64,000 bases of DNA, from positions 806,001 through 870,000 of the forward strand of contig NZ_CP142104.1 of assembly GCF_035751725.1 (NCBI RefSeq), read 5' to 3'. Positions 36,942 through 48,587 of this stretch are shown piece by piece. Position 1 is the stretch's first letter. Each line of letters begins with the position of its first letter. The notes below the pieces were generated by a model. That model saw nothing but the letters and a program-made list of their open reading frames with translations, did not search any database and was not told the DNA's origin. The translations under genes and the position numbers were made by a program. This stretch comes from Pseudomonas frederiksbergensis (GTDB taxonomy: Bacteria; Pseudomonadota; Gammaproteobacteria; Pseudomonadales; Pseudomonadaceae).

Positions 36942-37775
36942 ATGCACGACAGAAAAACCCTCTTCATCACCGGCGTGAGCAGTGGCTTGGGCAACGCCCT
37001 GGCGCAAGAGGCGCTCGCAGCGGGCTACCGTGTCATCGGCACCGTGCGCAGTGAGGCGGCGTTGCAGGCCTTCGAAGCGCTTTCCACGGAACGTGCCCAT
37101 GGCGTGATCCTGGATGTCACCGAGTTCGACCGAATCGATAGCGCAGTGGCGGAGGTCGAAACCACTTACGGTCCGGTCGATGTCCTGGTCAACAATGCCG
37201 GCTACGGCCACGAAGGCATCCTCGAAGAATCGCCGCTGGAGGAGATGCGTCGCCAGTTCGACGTCAACGTGTTTGGCGCGGTCGCGGTGACCAAGGCGTT
37301 CGTGCCGTATTTTCGTCAGCGCCGTGCCGGCCATATCATCAACATCACGTCCATGGGCGGCACCATTACGATGCCGGGCATTTCCTATTACTGCGCGAGC
37401 AAGTTTGCCCTCGAAGGCCTCTCCGATACGCTGAGCAAGGAGCTGCTACCGTTCAACATCTTCGTGACGGCCGTTGCGCCTGGCTCGTTCCGCACCGATT
37501 GGGCCGGCCGTTCGATGCAGCGCACTGCTCGAAGCATTGCCGACTACGACGCCAGTTTTGAACCGATCCGTAAAGCGCGCGTGGAGAAAAGCGGCAAGCA
37601 ACTGGGCGATCCTAGGAAAGCGGCACAAGCGATGTTGCAGATCATTGCCAGCCCGACGCCGCCCGCGCATTTGCTGTTGGGCAGCGATGCACTGAACCTG
37701 GTGCGCGACAAGCTCAGTCGGGCGGCCAGCGAGATTGATCAATGGGAAGCGCTGACCCGTTCGACTGACGGTTGA
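36942..37775 (+). CDS. Short-chain dehydrogenase/reductase
   Basis: 277 residues, classical SDR. Cofactor motif TGVSSGLGNALA, NNAG in LVNNAGYG, catalytic Ser in NITSMGG and the YxxxK in YYCASKFAL are all present, so it should be active. The start at 36942 follows CTGGAG. The AraC gene begins 23 bases after the stop, suggesting a two-gene operon. Substrate unknown; SDR-AraC pairs of this kind are common in Pseudomonas. Confidence 0.88.
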   Translation: MHDRKTLFITGVSSGLGNALAQEALAAGYRVIGTVRSEAALQAFEALSTERAHGVILDVTEFDRIDSAVAEVETTYGPVDVLVNNAGYGHEGILEESPLEEMRRQFDVNVFGAVAVTKAFVPYFRQRRAGHIINITSMGGTITMPGISYYCASKFALEGLSDTLSKELLPFNIFVTAVAPGSFRTDWAGRSMQRTARSIADYDASFEPIRKARVEKSGKQLGDPRKAAQAMLQIIASPTPPAHLLLGSDALNLVRDKLSRAASEIDQWEALTRSTDG

Positions 37776-37798
37776 ACAGCCAGCAAAAGGAGGCGTCG

Positions 37799-38728
37799 AT
37801 GATTCAGGCCGCTACGCATATGGTGCAGTTGATGGAACAGCTCGCGCCTGTCGAGGGCTACAACCTCAGCGCGCTGGATGACATTCGGTTCCTTCGTTCG
37901 AACCGGCCACTGACGCGCACGCCGGTCCTGTACGAGCCCGGTATCGTGATCCTGTGCCAGGGGCGCAAGCGCGGCTATCTGGGCGATGACGTCTACGTGT
38001 ATGACGCCCAGCACTACCTGGTGGTGTCCGTCCCTGTTCCGTTCACCATGGAGACCGACGCCAGCGCCAAGGAGCCTATGCTGGCGATCTACATGCGCCT
38101 CGATTTGCAACTGGCCAGCGAGCTGATGCTGCAAGTGGACGAAACCCTCGGCCCCAGCGATGCCCAGCCCAAAGGCATGTACGCCTCGCCCATGGACGAT
38201 CCGCTGCGCAGCTCGACGTTGCGTTTCCTGGAGGCAATGAGTTATCCGGGCGACGCGCAAATTCTCGGACCGTCGCTGATACGGGAAATCTACTACCGCA
38301 TCCTGACCGGCGAGCAGGGCGGTTCGATGCGCGCCGCCCTCGCTCGCCAGGGGCACTTCGGCAAGATCACGCGGGCGATCCGAAAGATCCATAGCAGCTA
38401 CCACGAGCCTCTGGACGTCGAAACGCTCGCTCACGAAGCGGGCATGAGCGTGCCCAACTTTCACCTGCACTTTCGCGGTGTGACGAACTCTTCGCCCATG
38501 CAATATTTGAAATCGACACGCCTGCACCAGGCGCGCTTATTGATGTTGCGCAACACGATGAGCGCCTCGACGGCGGCGTTCAATGTTGGCTATGAAAGCG
38601 CCTCGCAATTCAGCCGCGAGTTCAAGCGGATGTTCGGGCGAACGCCTCAGGCGGAGATTGAATGGATGAGGGCAACGTATGCGTTGCCCGAAGCTCCGGG
38701 AGTGTCTGGTTATGTTTCGTCGCATTAG
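37799..38728 (+). CDS. AraC-family regulator
   Basis: 309 residues. The N-terminal half resembles the AraC_N (PF06719) ligand domain (YEPGIVILCQGRKRGYLGDDVYVYD); the C-terminal double helix-turn-helix includes VETLAHEAGMSVPNFHLHFRGVT and AAFNVGYESASQFSREFKRMFGRTP. Strong AAGGAGG before the ATG at 37799. It likely controls the SDR gene upstream or the adjacent electrophile genes. The end abuts a decayed SDR gene on the other strand. Confidence 0.9.
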   Translation: MIQAATHMVQLMEQLAPVEGYNLSALDDIRFLRSNRPLTRTPVLYEPGIVILCQGRKRGYLGDDVYVYDAQHYLVVSVPVPFTMETDASAKEPMLAIYMRLDLQLASELMLQVDETLGPSDAQPKGMYASPMDDPLRSSTLRFLEAMSYPGDAQILGPSLIREIYYRILTGEQGGSMRAALARQGHFGKITRAIRKIHSSYHEPLDVETLAHEAGMSVPNFHLHFRGVTNSSPMQYLKSTRLHQARLLMLRNTMSASTAAFNVGYESASQFSREFKRMFGRTPQAEIEWMRATYALPEAPGVSGYVSSH

Positions 38729-39124
38729 AATCAACTATCTCCACCGCGCCCGGTGCGATGGAGGTCACGCGAACCTTGTCGCCCAAACTAAGATTGATGA
38801 TGTGCCCGCTTTCCTGCGCAAGGAAACGTGGCAGCGCCGCGGCGATGCCGTAGAGCGTGCCCTTGAGATTCACATCGATCATGGCGTCCCACTCATCGGT
38901 GTTGACCTCCGCCATGGGACGAATCGGCATCAGCCCGGCATTGTTGACCAGCACGTCGAGCTCGCCAAAGCTATCTCGGCCACAACTGCCTCCAATTTGT
39001 CTGCTCGACGTGCGGCTACCGCCACCTTTGCGCCGCGCGCGGCCAGCAGGCGAGCTACTTCGGCACTAATACCGGTGCTGCCGCCGGTGATCAGGACGAC
39101 TTTGCCTTCGATTCCATCGTTCAT
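38729..39124 (-). pseudogene. Short-chain dehydrogenase remnant with at least three lesions
   Basis: The N-terminus is clear (EGKVVLITGGSTGIS, RLLAARGAKVAVAARRADKL), but the reading frame shifts near 38968-38975, where VAEIA joins directly to the other-frame FGELDVLVNNAG, with loss of the intervening codons. A second gap near 38782-38790 removes the catalytic Tyr-x-x-x-Lys segment (HIINLS then GDKVRVTSIAPGAVE). The C-terminus after GAVE is missing. A conserved glycine of the cofactor loop is Ser. It overlaps the Old Yellow Enzyme stop by 4 bases, so it was once the last gene of that operon. Confidence 0.88.
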
Positions 39125-40278
39125 ACGGTTACCTCTTGTTTTACGTCGGATGTGGAGGGGCTGTACCGCGGGTAGTCGATGAACCCTTGCTCTTTGCCAC
39201 CATATAGGCCTGCGGCGTCCAAGGCGTTGAGCGGCCAGCCGTTGGCGATGCGCTCAGGCAAGTCAGGGTTGGCAATAAAGGGCCGGCCAAACGCAACCAG
39301 GTCAGCCAGGCCCGCCTCGACCAGGCCCGCCGCCCTAGCCGCGGTATATAAACCGGCATAGATGATTCGACCGCTGAAAGTGCTTCTCACCTCGCGACGA
39401 AACGCGTCGGGCAGGTCTGGCGCATTCGGCCAGTCTGCTTCGGCGATCGAGAGGTAGCCTATGCCTGCTCGCTCAAGTACCTTGATGGCCTCGATATAGG
39501 TCTGGTGCGGGTCTTCTTCGACAAAGCCTATGTACACGCGGTCTTCATCGGTGCTGGTGAACAGAGGCGAGAAGCGCACCCCGACGCGTTCGGGCCCGGC
39601 CACGGCGCTGACGGCTTGCACCACTTCGCGTAGGAAGCGCAGGCGGTTATGCAGCGATCCGCCATATTCATCGGTGCGTTGGTTGGCGTGAGTCGAGATG
39701 AATTGGTTGACCAAATAGCCGTTGGCCGAGTGAATCTCAATGCCATCGAAGCCGGCGCTCAATGCGTTGCGTGCGGCTTGGGCGTAGAGCTCGACCAACG
39801 TTTTGATCTCGCTGACGCTGAGCTCGCGTGGCATGGAAGGGGTGACCAATGTACCAGTGCCTGGGTTGGTTTCGATGAAGGCCTTGGCCTTCTGTGCCTG
39901 GATCGCCGACGGAGCGATGGGGGCAGCGTTATGGGGTTGGAGAGCATTATGGGATACCCGGCCGACGTGCCAAAGCTGGGCGTAAATCACCCCGCCTTCA
40001 GCATGTACGGCATCGGTCACGGTGCGCCAGCCATCAATCTGCGCCTGGTTGTAGATGCCCGGGGTCCAGGCATAACCTTTGCCGCGTGGCTCGATCTGGG
40101 TGCCTTCGCTGATGATCAGGCCGGCGCTGGCGCGTTGTTGGTAATAACGGGCCATCAGGGCCGTAGGAATGTCGCCGGGCTGTCCGCTGCGCTGGCGGGT
40201 GAGTGGCGGCATGACGATGCGGTTCTTCAGCGTGATGGAGCCCAACGTGGTGGGCTCGAACAACGAGCGATGTTCCAT
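39121..40278 (-). CDS. nemA: Old Yellow Enzyme family flavin oxidoreductase (NemA-like)
   Basis: 385 residues, an FMN-dependent ene-reductase that reduces activated alkenes, quinones and nitro-compounds with NADPH. N-terminal LKNRIVMPPLTRQRS, FMN-site QLWHVGR, HSANGYLVNQF (the substrate-binding His-Asn pair), RTDEYGGSLHNR, and VAFGRPFIANPDL are all present, and the protein aligns by eye with E. coli NemA end to end. AAGGAAT precedes the ATG. It is the intact third gene of an operon flanked by two pseudogenes. Confidence 0.92.
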   Translation of the reverse strand: MEHRSLFEPTTLGSITLKNRIVMPPLTRQRSGQPGDIPTALMARYYQQRASAGLIISEGTQIEPRGKGYAWTPGIYNQAQIDGWRTVTDAVHAEGGVIYAQLWHVGRVSHNALQPHNAAPIAPSAIQAQKAKAFIETNPGTGTLVTPSMPRELSVSEIKTLVELYAQAARNALSAGFDGIEIHSANGYLVNQFISTHANQRTDEYGGSLHNRLRFLREVVQAVSAVAGPERVGVRFSPLFTSTDEDRVYIGFVEEDPHQTYIEAIKVLERAGIGYLSIAEADWPNAPDLPDAFRREVRSTFSGRIIYAGLYTAARAAGLVEAGLADLVAFGRPFIANPDLPERIANGWPLNALDAAGLYGGKEQGFIDYPRYSPSTSDVKQEVTV

Positions 40279-40312
40279 ATTCGATTCCTTGTCGCGTCAA
40301 TGTCGGGTGGGC

Positions 40313-40836
40313 TTACAAACCACCGAGGCTGAGGTATTTGAGGTTGAGGTATTCGTCCAGGCCGTGAGTCGAGCCCTCGCGACCGATGCCGCTGTCCCTG
40401 ACCCCGCCGAAGGGCGCTTCAACGGTAGTGATGACCCCGGCGTTGATGCCGATCATGCCGCTCTGCAGGTCGCGCGAGACACGGAAGGGGTGTGCCAGGT
40501 CTAGGGTGAAAAAGTACGCGGCCAGGCCGAACTGGCAGGCGTGCTGGCGAGGATATCGAGGTTGTCGCGTACCAACTGCGCCATGCGATTGAGCAGGATG
40601 GCGCGCTCTGCCGCGGTGGTCATAGACCAGGATGTGAACGCTGCGTGTGCGGCGTCGATGGCTCGGCGTGTTTCAACGGCGCCGCCCCAAGGGATCTGGC
40701 CGATCTGGTTGTCGGTGGCCGGGTCGTTTATCGCTAAGTGTCTGGCGTCATCCGCTGCCATCCACTGGCCGTCGATATAGTTGGCTTCTTTCAACCAACC
40801 AGCGTCTTTGATTTGCTGCAAGTTGAACGCAGTCAT
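40313..40836 (-). pseudogene. gabD: Succinate-semialdehyde dehydrogenase remnant (internal deletion)
   Basis: The first 95 or so residues are a normal gabD N-terminus (LKEANYIDGQWMAADDARH, PWGGAVETRRAIDAAHAAF), ending near NLDILAS. After a junction around 40527-40545 the other frame gives the normal C-terminus (FGLAAYFFTLDLAHPFRVSR, APFGGVRDSGIGREGSTHGL, EYLNLKYLSLGGL). About 300 codons in between, including the catalytic Cys and Glu, are missing. GGAG before the ATG survives. Inactive; the second gene of the DJ-1-to-SDR operon. Confidence 0.9.
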
Positions 40837-40938
40837 GCGTGTCTCCAGGAACGTCAGGGCTAAACCGGCCCCTTGCCGATGGCGTCGGGATGTCGTTGAG
40901 TGCGGGAGACCTTGCGCAGTCTCCCACCTAGGGTTTGA

Positions 40939-41622
40939 TCAGGCGTTGTTCAGCAGCTCTGTCAGCACCGTTGCGGCTTCGCTGGACGAGCCGGGGTTCT
41001 GGCCGGTGATCAGCAGGCCGTCGCGAACCACGTAGGAGGCCCAGTCCGGACCTTTCGAGTACAGGCCACCGTTGGCCTTGAGCATGTCCTCGACCAAGAA
41101 CGGCACGACGTGGGTCAGGCCGACTGCCTCTTCTTCGGAATTGGTGAAGCCGGCTACTCGCATGCCTTCGACCAGAGGGGCGCCGTCAGCCTTCTTCACG
41201 TGGCGCAGAACGCCCGGCGCGTGGCACACCAGGGCTGCGGGCTTGCCGGCGGCGATAAAGGACTCGATCAACTGGATCGAGATCGGGTCTTCTGCCAGGT
41301 CCCACAGCGGGCCGTGGCCACCTGGGTAGAAAACCGCATCGAAATCGGCAGGCGAGACGCTGTCCAGCCGTACGGTGTTGGCGAGCAGCGCGGTGGCGAC
41401 GGCATCGGTTTCGAAGCGGCGGGTCAGATCTGTCTGGAAGGACGGCTCGTTGCTCTTCGGATCGAGCGGTGGCTGGCCACCCACTGGCGACGCCAGGACG
41501 ATCTCGGCCTTGGCGTCCAGGAAGGTGTAATAAGGCGCCGCCAGCTCTTCGAGCCAAAAACCGGTTTTACGGCCGGTGTCGCCAAGCGTGTCGTGGGAGG
41601 TCAGAACCATGAGAATCTTCAT
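40939..41622 (-). CDS. DJ-1/PfpI-family protein, Hsp31/glyoxalase III-like
   Basis: 227 residues. The nucleophilic cysteine is C133 in LVCHAPGVL, with the conserved glutamate around residue 25 and YPGGHGPLWDL before it. Family members convert methylglyoxal to lactate without cofactor or act as chaperones/deglycases. Strong AAAAAAGGAAG before the ATG. First gene of the operon and 47 bases downstream of a NemR-like operator, which supports induction by reactive aldehydes or quinones. Confidence 0.9.
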   Translation of the reverse strand: MKILMVLTSHDTLGDTGRKTGFWLEELAAPYYTFLDAKAEIVLASPVGGQPPLDPKSNEPSFQTDLTRRFETDAVATALLANTVRLDSVSPADFDAVFYPGGHGPLWDLAEDPISIQLIESFIAAGKPAALVCHAPGVLRHVKKADGAPLVEGMRVAGFTNSEEEAVGLTHVVPFLVEDMLKANGGLYSKGPDWASYVVRDGLLITGQNPGSSSEAATVLTELLNNA

Positions 41623-41668
41623 TTGTGCTTCCTTTTTTCAGTTGAGCCGTGAGGTCACGGCAAATCGC

Positions 41669-41691
41669 TGTAAATTAGACCGGTCGTCTAG
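41669..41691. promoter_or_regulatory. NemR-like operator, copy 1
   Basis: The core TAGACCGGTCGTCTAG matches the NemR/TetR-type dyad TAGACC...GGTCTA. It lies 47 bases upstream of the DJ-1 gene start, in promoter position, and is identical over 23 bases to the copy at 41777. Confidence 0.8.
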
Positions 41692-41776
41692 TTTGCTGGC
41701 GGCGAACGACCATTGGGGCTGACTGGACAGAGCTGTAGTTGGTTAGGTCCAGAAGGTGAACGTGTCGCTACGGTAT

Positions 41777-41799
41777 TGTAAATTAGACCGGTCGTCTAG
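41777..41799. promoter_or_regulatory. NemR-like operator, copy 2
   Basis: Second identical 23-base copy, 155 bases upstream of the DJ-1 gene and 147 bases past the end of the tetR gene. Two sites could allow looping or cooperative binding. Confidence 0.78.
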
Positions 41800-41945
41800 C
41801 GACTTTTTCAGGTTTTCACGAAAACTGTTCTTCGGGATGTTAGGGGAGGGTAGAAAGGACAGTAGAAAGCGTTGGGACAATGCGGCGACGTCTGACATGA
41901 GCAGTGCAACGCTCCGACTGGCGATGCATCGCTCATGCCAGTGAA

Positions 41946-42548
41946 TCAGGGCAGGTTCAGAAGCTGGCGGGTCGTGGACATCGCCGTCTCGAAGGGCTGG
42001 ACGCTCTTGGTAATCTTCACCATGACGCTGGCGCCGAGCCACAATTGATAAAGGTTCTGCGCAACCTCATGGGGAGTGCCGCTGATAGCCAATGAACCTT
42101 CGGCCAACCCGGACTCGATCCCACTCGCCAAGCGATCGATGATTCCCGACGTACCTCGCTTGAGCACGGCACGCATGGCCTCGGAAAGGTCCGCAACTTC
42201 CACGCCCAGTTTCACGGCCAGGCACTTGCCCTGGCAATCCTGGAAGGACTGGGTGTCCTGCCAGATGCGGAAGTAGTTCAGCAGACGCTGCGCCATCGTC
42301 AGGCCAGGCTGGCTGAGGGTCTGGTCGATCTCGTCGAGATAAGTCTCGAAATAACTCTCGAGCAGGGCCTCGCCAAACGCGTCCTTGGAGCCGAAGTAGT
42401 GATAGAACGAGCCCTTGGGCACCCCGGCAGTCGCCAGAATCTCGTTCAGCCCCACGGCGGTATATCCTTTGGCGGCCATGATTCTCTGGCCTACATCAAG
42501 GATGCCTTGGCGGACGTCGGATGTTTCGCGGATCTTTAGGGTGTTCAT
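41946..42548 (-). CDS. NemR-like TetR-family repressor
   Basis: 200 residues. N-terminal TetR helix-turn-helix (GQRIMAAKGYTAVGLNEIL, GVPKGSFYHYFGSKDAFGEAL). Two cysteines, C105 and C109 (DCQGKCLA), lie where E. coli NemR has its redox/electrophile-sensing cysteines. It is followed by the DJ-1/OYE operon with matching operators, and a third operator lies upstream of its own start, so it should be autoregulated. The electrophile-sensing role is inferred from cysteines and neighbours. Confidence 0.88.
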   Translation of the reverse strand: MNTLKIRETSDVRQGILDVGQRIMAAKGYTAVGLNEILATAGVPKGSFYHYFGSKDAFGEALLESYFETYLDEIDQTLSQPGLTMAQRLLNYFRIWQDTQSFQDCQGKCLAVKLGVEVADLSEAMRAVLKRGTSGIIDRLASGIESGLAEGSLAISGTPHEVAQNLYQLWLGASVMVKITKSVQPFETAMSTTRQLLNLP

Positions 42549-42568
42549 GGAGGCGATGCTAATCGTTT

Positions 42569-42584
42569 CTAGTCGATCGGTCTA
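42569..42584. promoter_or_regulatory. NemR-like operator upstream of tetR
   Basis: On the minus strand TAGACCGATCGACTAG, differing from the two upstream operators at two of 16 bases, 20 bases before the tetR start. Likely autoregulatory. Confidence 0.75.
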
Positions 42585-42684
42585 CTAGTGGGGCGTCTGG
42601 CTCATGCATCTGGTTACGTGGGTTGAGCCGTGCATTTGTGGGCACTACAGAGGGCAGTGTCTGGACTTTCATGAATTACGGTCA

Positions 42685-42711
42685 CAAAAAAAGACGTCCG
42701 TGGACGTCTTT
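42685..42711 (-). terminator. tmRNA terminator
   Basis: On the minus strand a stem AAAGACGTC with GACGTCTTT (loop CACG) followed by a run of T's, starting 12 bases past the tmRNA CCA end. Confidence 0.85.
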
Positions 42712-42722
42712 AGATGTTGAAG

Positions 42723-43116
42723 TGGTGGAGCCGGGGGGATTTGAACCCCCGTCCGCCAGTACTCCGCTGTCGGTACTACATGCTTAGCCGTGTCTATTGA
42801 GTTAACCCTCAGCGACCCGACGGGCAGGGTGCTTTGGGCGAGTTGTGTAAGTTTTAGCCGCTTCGTCCACAACGTACTGCACGGCGATTCCGTTCTATAT
42901 GACAATCACTTTGGGTTTACGGACATCCCCTGGTGATTGCTGGACCCGAAGGTACCAGAAGGGAAGGGCTAAGGCTGCTTACGCAGCGAGAGCGTATTCC
43001 CCGTAGGTTTCGTCATTGGCAACTATAGGAAGTTGCAACAGTGGATTTACGAGTTCTGTTACCAACTCGGCATGCACCTAAAGTTTCGCAACCGGCGTCG
43101 AATCCTAAACGGCCCC
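42723..43116 (-). ncRNA. ssrA: tmRNA (ssrA)
   Basis: 394 nucleotides, transcribed on the minus strand. The 5' GGGGCCG pairs with the 3' CGGCTCC to form the acceptor stem before ACCA, and a T-loop (GGGGGATTTGAACCCCC) lies beside it. The internal tag frame translates to ANDETYGEYALAA then stop, a Pseudomonas-type proteolysis tag ending in LAA-like residues. It rescues stalled ribosomes with SmpB (encoded at 52341-52823). Fully diagnostic. Confidence 0.97.
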
Positions 43117-43176
43117 GAACCTGGCGCTCGATAAATCTTGAGGAGCGGCAGGCATGCGCAGTGTACGCCAATCCGT

Positions 43177-43208
43177 GTCTGAGGCCAACCCGAAGGTTGG
43201 CCTCAGAC
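43177..43208. repeat. 14-base perfect hairpin after small secreted protein gene
   Basis: Arms GTCTGAGGCCAACC and GGTTGGCCTCAGAC with loop CGAA, starting 5 bases beyond the stop of the gene at 43213. No T-run on the minus strand. It sits between that gene and ssrA and probably protects or terminates the short transcript. Confidence 0.7.
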
Positions 43209-43212
43209 AATG

Positions 43213-43500
43213 CTACTGATCGCCTTTCGCGTTGTTCTGCAGCTTCTGGATGGCCTGGTTAGTCAGGGAGATGCAATTTTCGGTGCCTTCTTTGGTGCCT
43301 TTGGCGTGTTCAGCCTTGGCTTGTCCGACCGTGGCATCGATGTCGGTCTTCAGACCTTCGCTCATTTGCTCGGTGCTGACTTTGGCGTCGCTGATCTTTT
43401 GTAAATTGATTTTGCAAAGGTCATCCTGGCTTCCTGCAAACACCGGAGAGGCCAACATCGCAGCGGAAATGAACAAGCCAGCAAGTGCGGTGCGCTTCAT
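43213..43500 (-). CDS. Small secreted protein of unknown function
   Basis: 95 residues. A signal peptide (MKRTALAGLFISAAMLASPVFA) is followed by a short helical mature domain with two cysteines (DDLCKINL, ENCISLTN) that can pair. AAAGGAG before the ATG is strong, so it is probably translated well. No family recognised. It lies alone upstream of ssrA on the same strand. Confidence 0.75.
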   Translation of the reverse strand: MKRTALAGLFISAAMLASPVFAGSQDDLCKINLQKISDAKVSTEQMSEGLKTDIDATVGQAKAEHAKGTKEGTENCISLTNQAIQKLQNNAKGDQ

Positions 43501-43630
43501 GTGTATCTCCTTTAACGTCTGGTCTCGGTGCTGGCTGTAGGGGCACAGACAGGGCCGAGCATAAGGGAGGACCCAGCGGCGCCGGGTCTATTCAAGTTGA
43601 CTACAGCGAAGCGCAGGAATTCGATTTATC

Positions 43631-46461
<2,831 letters not shown>

Positions 46462-46465
<4 letters not shown>

Positions 46466-47133
46466 TGGTCCTCCAGAATCAAAACCACCAGATCCTTCGG
46501 ACCGTGGGCGCCGTAGGCCAGGACTTGTTCGATGTCGGCGGTTTTCGACGGGCCAGACACCAGCAGGGCATTGGTGGGCATGCCCTGGGCCCACGCGAAT
46601 TCCTGTTGCACTTCATAGAAGTTGTCGCGGATCTCGCTGGCCTTGAGCAGGGCGAAATGCACCGGTGGGACCAGGCTCATCAGGCGCGGTTCTTCCCGGG
46701 TTGGCCAGAGAATCAGGCTACCTGTCGCGGCGATGGCGCCGAGGGTGCCGGTCAGGCTGGCCGGGGTGTCGTTGAACAACTCGGCTTTCCATTCTTCTAC
46801 CGGTCGGTCGTAGGCCTTGAGAGTTGGCAGGCCCGGATTATTCGCCCAGAACTGTGTGATTCTTCCCCCGTGTACGGTGGTCGGTGCGATGAGCAAGCTT
46901 GGCAGTTGACGGTCGCGCAGCAGTTGCGCGAGCAGGGCCGGCCAGCCCTCGTCGGACGTCAGGTGGATTTCGGTGTGCACCGCTTCCATCAGCTTGCGCA
47001 ATTGCGAGATGCGGTCCTCTGGCGCGTAGCGATAGGTTTGCGTCACCAGTTCGACGTCATAGGTGTCGGCAACCGGCGTAGTGCCTGTGAGACTTTTACG
47101 CAGCTTGGCGAGGATATTTTCCTTGGCGCTCAT
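46462..47133 (-). CDS. lutC: LutC/YkgG-family lactate-utilisation protein
   Basis: 223 residues with one LUD (DUF162) domain, ending in GPSKTADIEQVLAYGAHGPKDLVVLIL. With LutA and LutB it oxidises L-lactate to pyruvate in genomes lacking LldD. It overlaps lutB by 4 bases and dld by 4 bases, so the operon is tightly coupled. Confidence 0.9.
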
Positions 47134-48587
47134 CGGCGGTCTCCCTGCGGGTTCAGGTGGTCGCGGGCCAGGTCATGCAGCGAACGGGCGGCGGGTTTCG
47201 GGGCGCTGTGGTTCTGCGTCCATGGGCCAATATTTTGCGGCGCCAGGGCGCGCAGGCGCGTGGCGAGGAAGGCAAACAACCGATACAGCCGCGGCGAACT
47301 GTTGAGTCGAGCCCAGGTATTCCAGATGAACCGCTCCTTGGTCGAATACTTGCTGCCCTGGCCGCGCATGACCGGGTTGGGGCTGTCCGGTGCCTTGACG
47401 TTTTCCTCTCGCAATCGCCGCAGCAGGGCGGGGATCGGGATTTTTACCGGACACACTTCACCGCAGGCGCCGCACAGCGAAGAGGCGCTCGGGTGATCTG
47501 GCACTTTCGCCAGGCCAACCATATGCGGCGTGATGATTTTTCCGATAGGCCCCGGGTAAACCTCACCGTAGGCATGGCCGCCAATTCGGGTATAGACCGG
47601 GCAATGATTCATACAAGCGCCGCAGCGGATGCAGTTCAGCGTCTGACGCAGTTCGCTGTCGGCAAATGCCTGGCTGCGGCCGTTATCCAGCAGGACCAGG
47701 TGGACTTCCTGGGGGCCGTCCAATTCATCAGCCTTGCGTGGCCCGGAGATCATGTTGACGTAAGTGGTGATGGGTTGGCCGAGGGCCGAACGGGTCAGCA
47801 GCGAGAGCAGCGGAACGACGTCCCGTAGGTTCTCCACGACTTTTTCGATACCGGTGACGGCAATGTGCACCGGTGGCACGGTGGTGGACATACGCCCGTT
47901 GCCTTCGTTTTCCACCAGCAGCAAGGTGCCGGTTTCGGCGACGGCGAAGTTGACGCCCGAAACGCCTATGTCGGCTTCGAAGAATTTCTGCCGCAAGACC
48001 TTGCGACCGATCTGGATGAGTTGGTCAACGTCCTTGGTGTACTCCACGCCAAGTTTGTCGTGGAACAAGGACGCGACCTGACCGGCATTCTTGTGGATCG
48101 CCGGCATAATGATGTGTGAAGGCTTCTCGTGGTCGAGTTGGACGATGTATTCCCCCATATCGGACTCGAGACATTCAATGTCCCGGGCCTCGAGGAAATG
48201 GTTCATCTCCATCTCTTCGCTGACCATCGATTTGCCCTTGATCACTTGCCGCGCCTCGTGAGCGCGGATGATCGAAAGGACGATGCCGTTGGCTTCGTCC
48301 ACCGTTTCCGCCCAGTGCACTTTCACACCGTTGCGGGTCAGGTTGGTTTCAAGTTGCTCGAGCAGGTCGGGCAGCTTGGATAACGCGCGGGCACGGACAG
48401 CGTTGCCGAGCACTCGCAGATGTTCTCTTTCGTGGGCATCGCTGAAGGACGTTGCCCGTTTTGTCATCAGTGAATCCATCGCAGTGCGAAAGTTATTTCG
48501 CAGTTGCGTGTCGTCCAGTGCCTTGTGGGCGCGGGCGCGAAAATCTTCCTGCACTTCAACGGTCGGAATCAGCGTCGGTGCGCTCAT
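47130..48587 (-). CDS. lutB: LutB, iron-sulfur lactate-utilisation protein
   Basis: 485 residues. A LUD domain in the N-terminal part and two Fe-S motifs near the C-terminus (CIRCGACMNHCPVY and SLCGACGEVCPVKIP). It carries electrons from L-lactate oxidation. The start at 48587 has GGAGG upstream and overlaps lutA by 4 bases; the longer frame to 48809 runs through lutA and is not used. Confidence 0.92.
   Translation of the reverse strand: MSAPTLIPTVEVQEDFRARAHKALDDTQLRNNFRTAMDSLMTKRATSFSDAHEREHLRVLGNAVRARALSKLPDLLEQLETNLTRNGVKVHWAETVDEANGIVLSIIRAHEARQVIKGKSMVSEEMEMNHFLEARDIECLESDMGEYIVQLDHEKPSHIIMPAIHKNAGQVASLFHDKLGVEYTKDVDQLIQIGRKVLRQKFFEADIGVSGVNFAVAETGTLLLVENEGNGRMSTTVPPVHIAVTGIEKVVENLRDVVPLLSLLTRSALGQPITTYVNMISGPRKADELDGPQEVHLVLLDNGRSQAFADSELRQTLNCIRCGACMNHCPVYTRIGGHAYGEVYPGPIGKIITPHMVGLAKVPDHPSASSLCGACGEVCPVKIPIPALLRRLREENVKAPDSPNPVMRGQGSKYSTKERFIWNTWARLNSSPRLYRLFAFLATRLRALAPQNIGPWTQNHSAPKPAARSLHDLARDHLNPQGDRR

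Larger units (their letters stand above)
41623..41945. other. 323-base gap carrying duplicated operator sites
   Basis: No gene. It carries two identical 23-base copies of a TetR-type operator (41669-41691, 41777-41799) 108 bases apart, the control region of the minus-strand DJ-1 operon. Confidence 0.8.

Noticed and set aside
42669..42905. 78-codon minus-strand ORF
   Set aside because: It lies inside the tmRNA and its terminator and has no protein signature.
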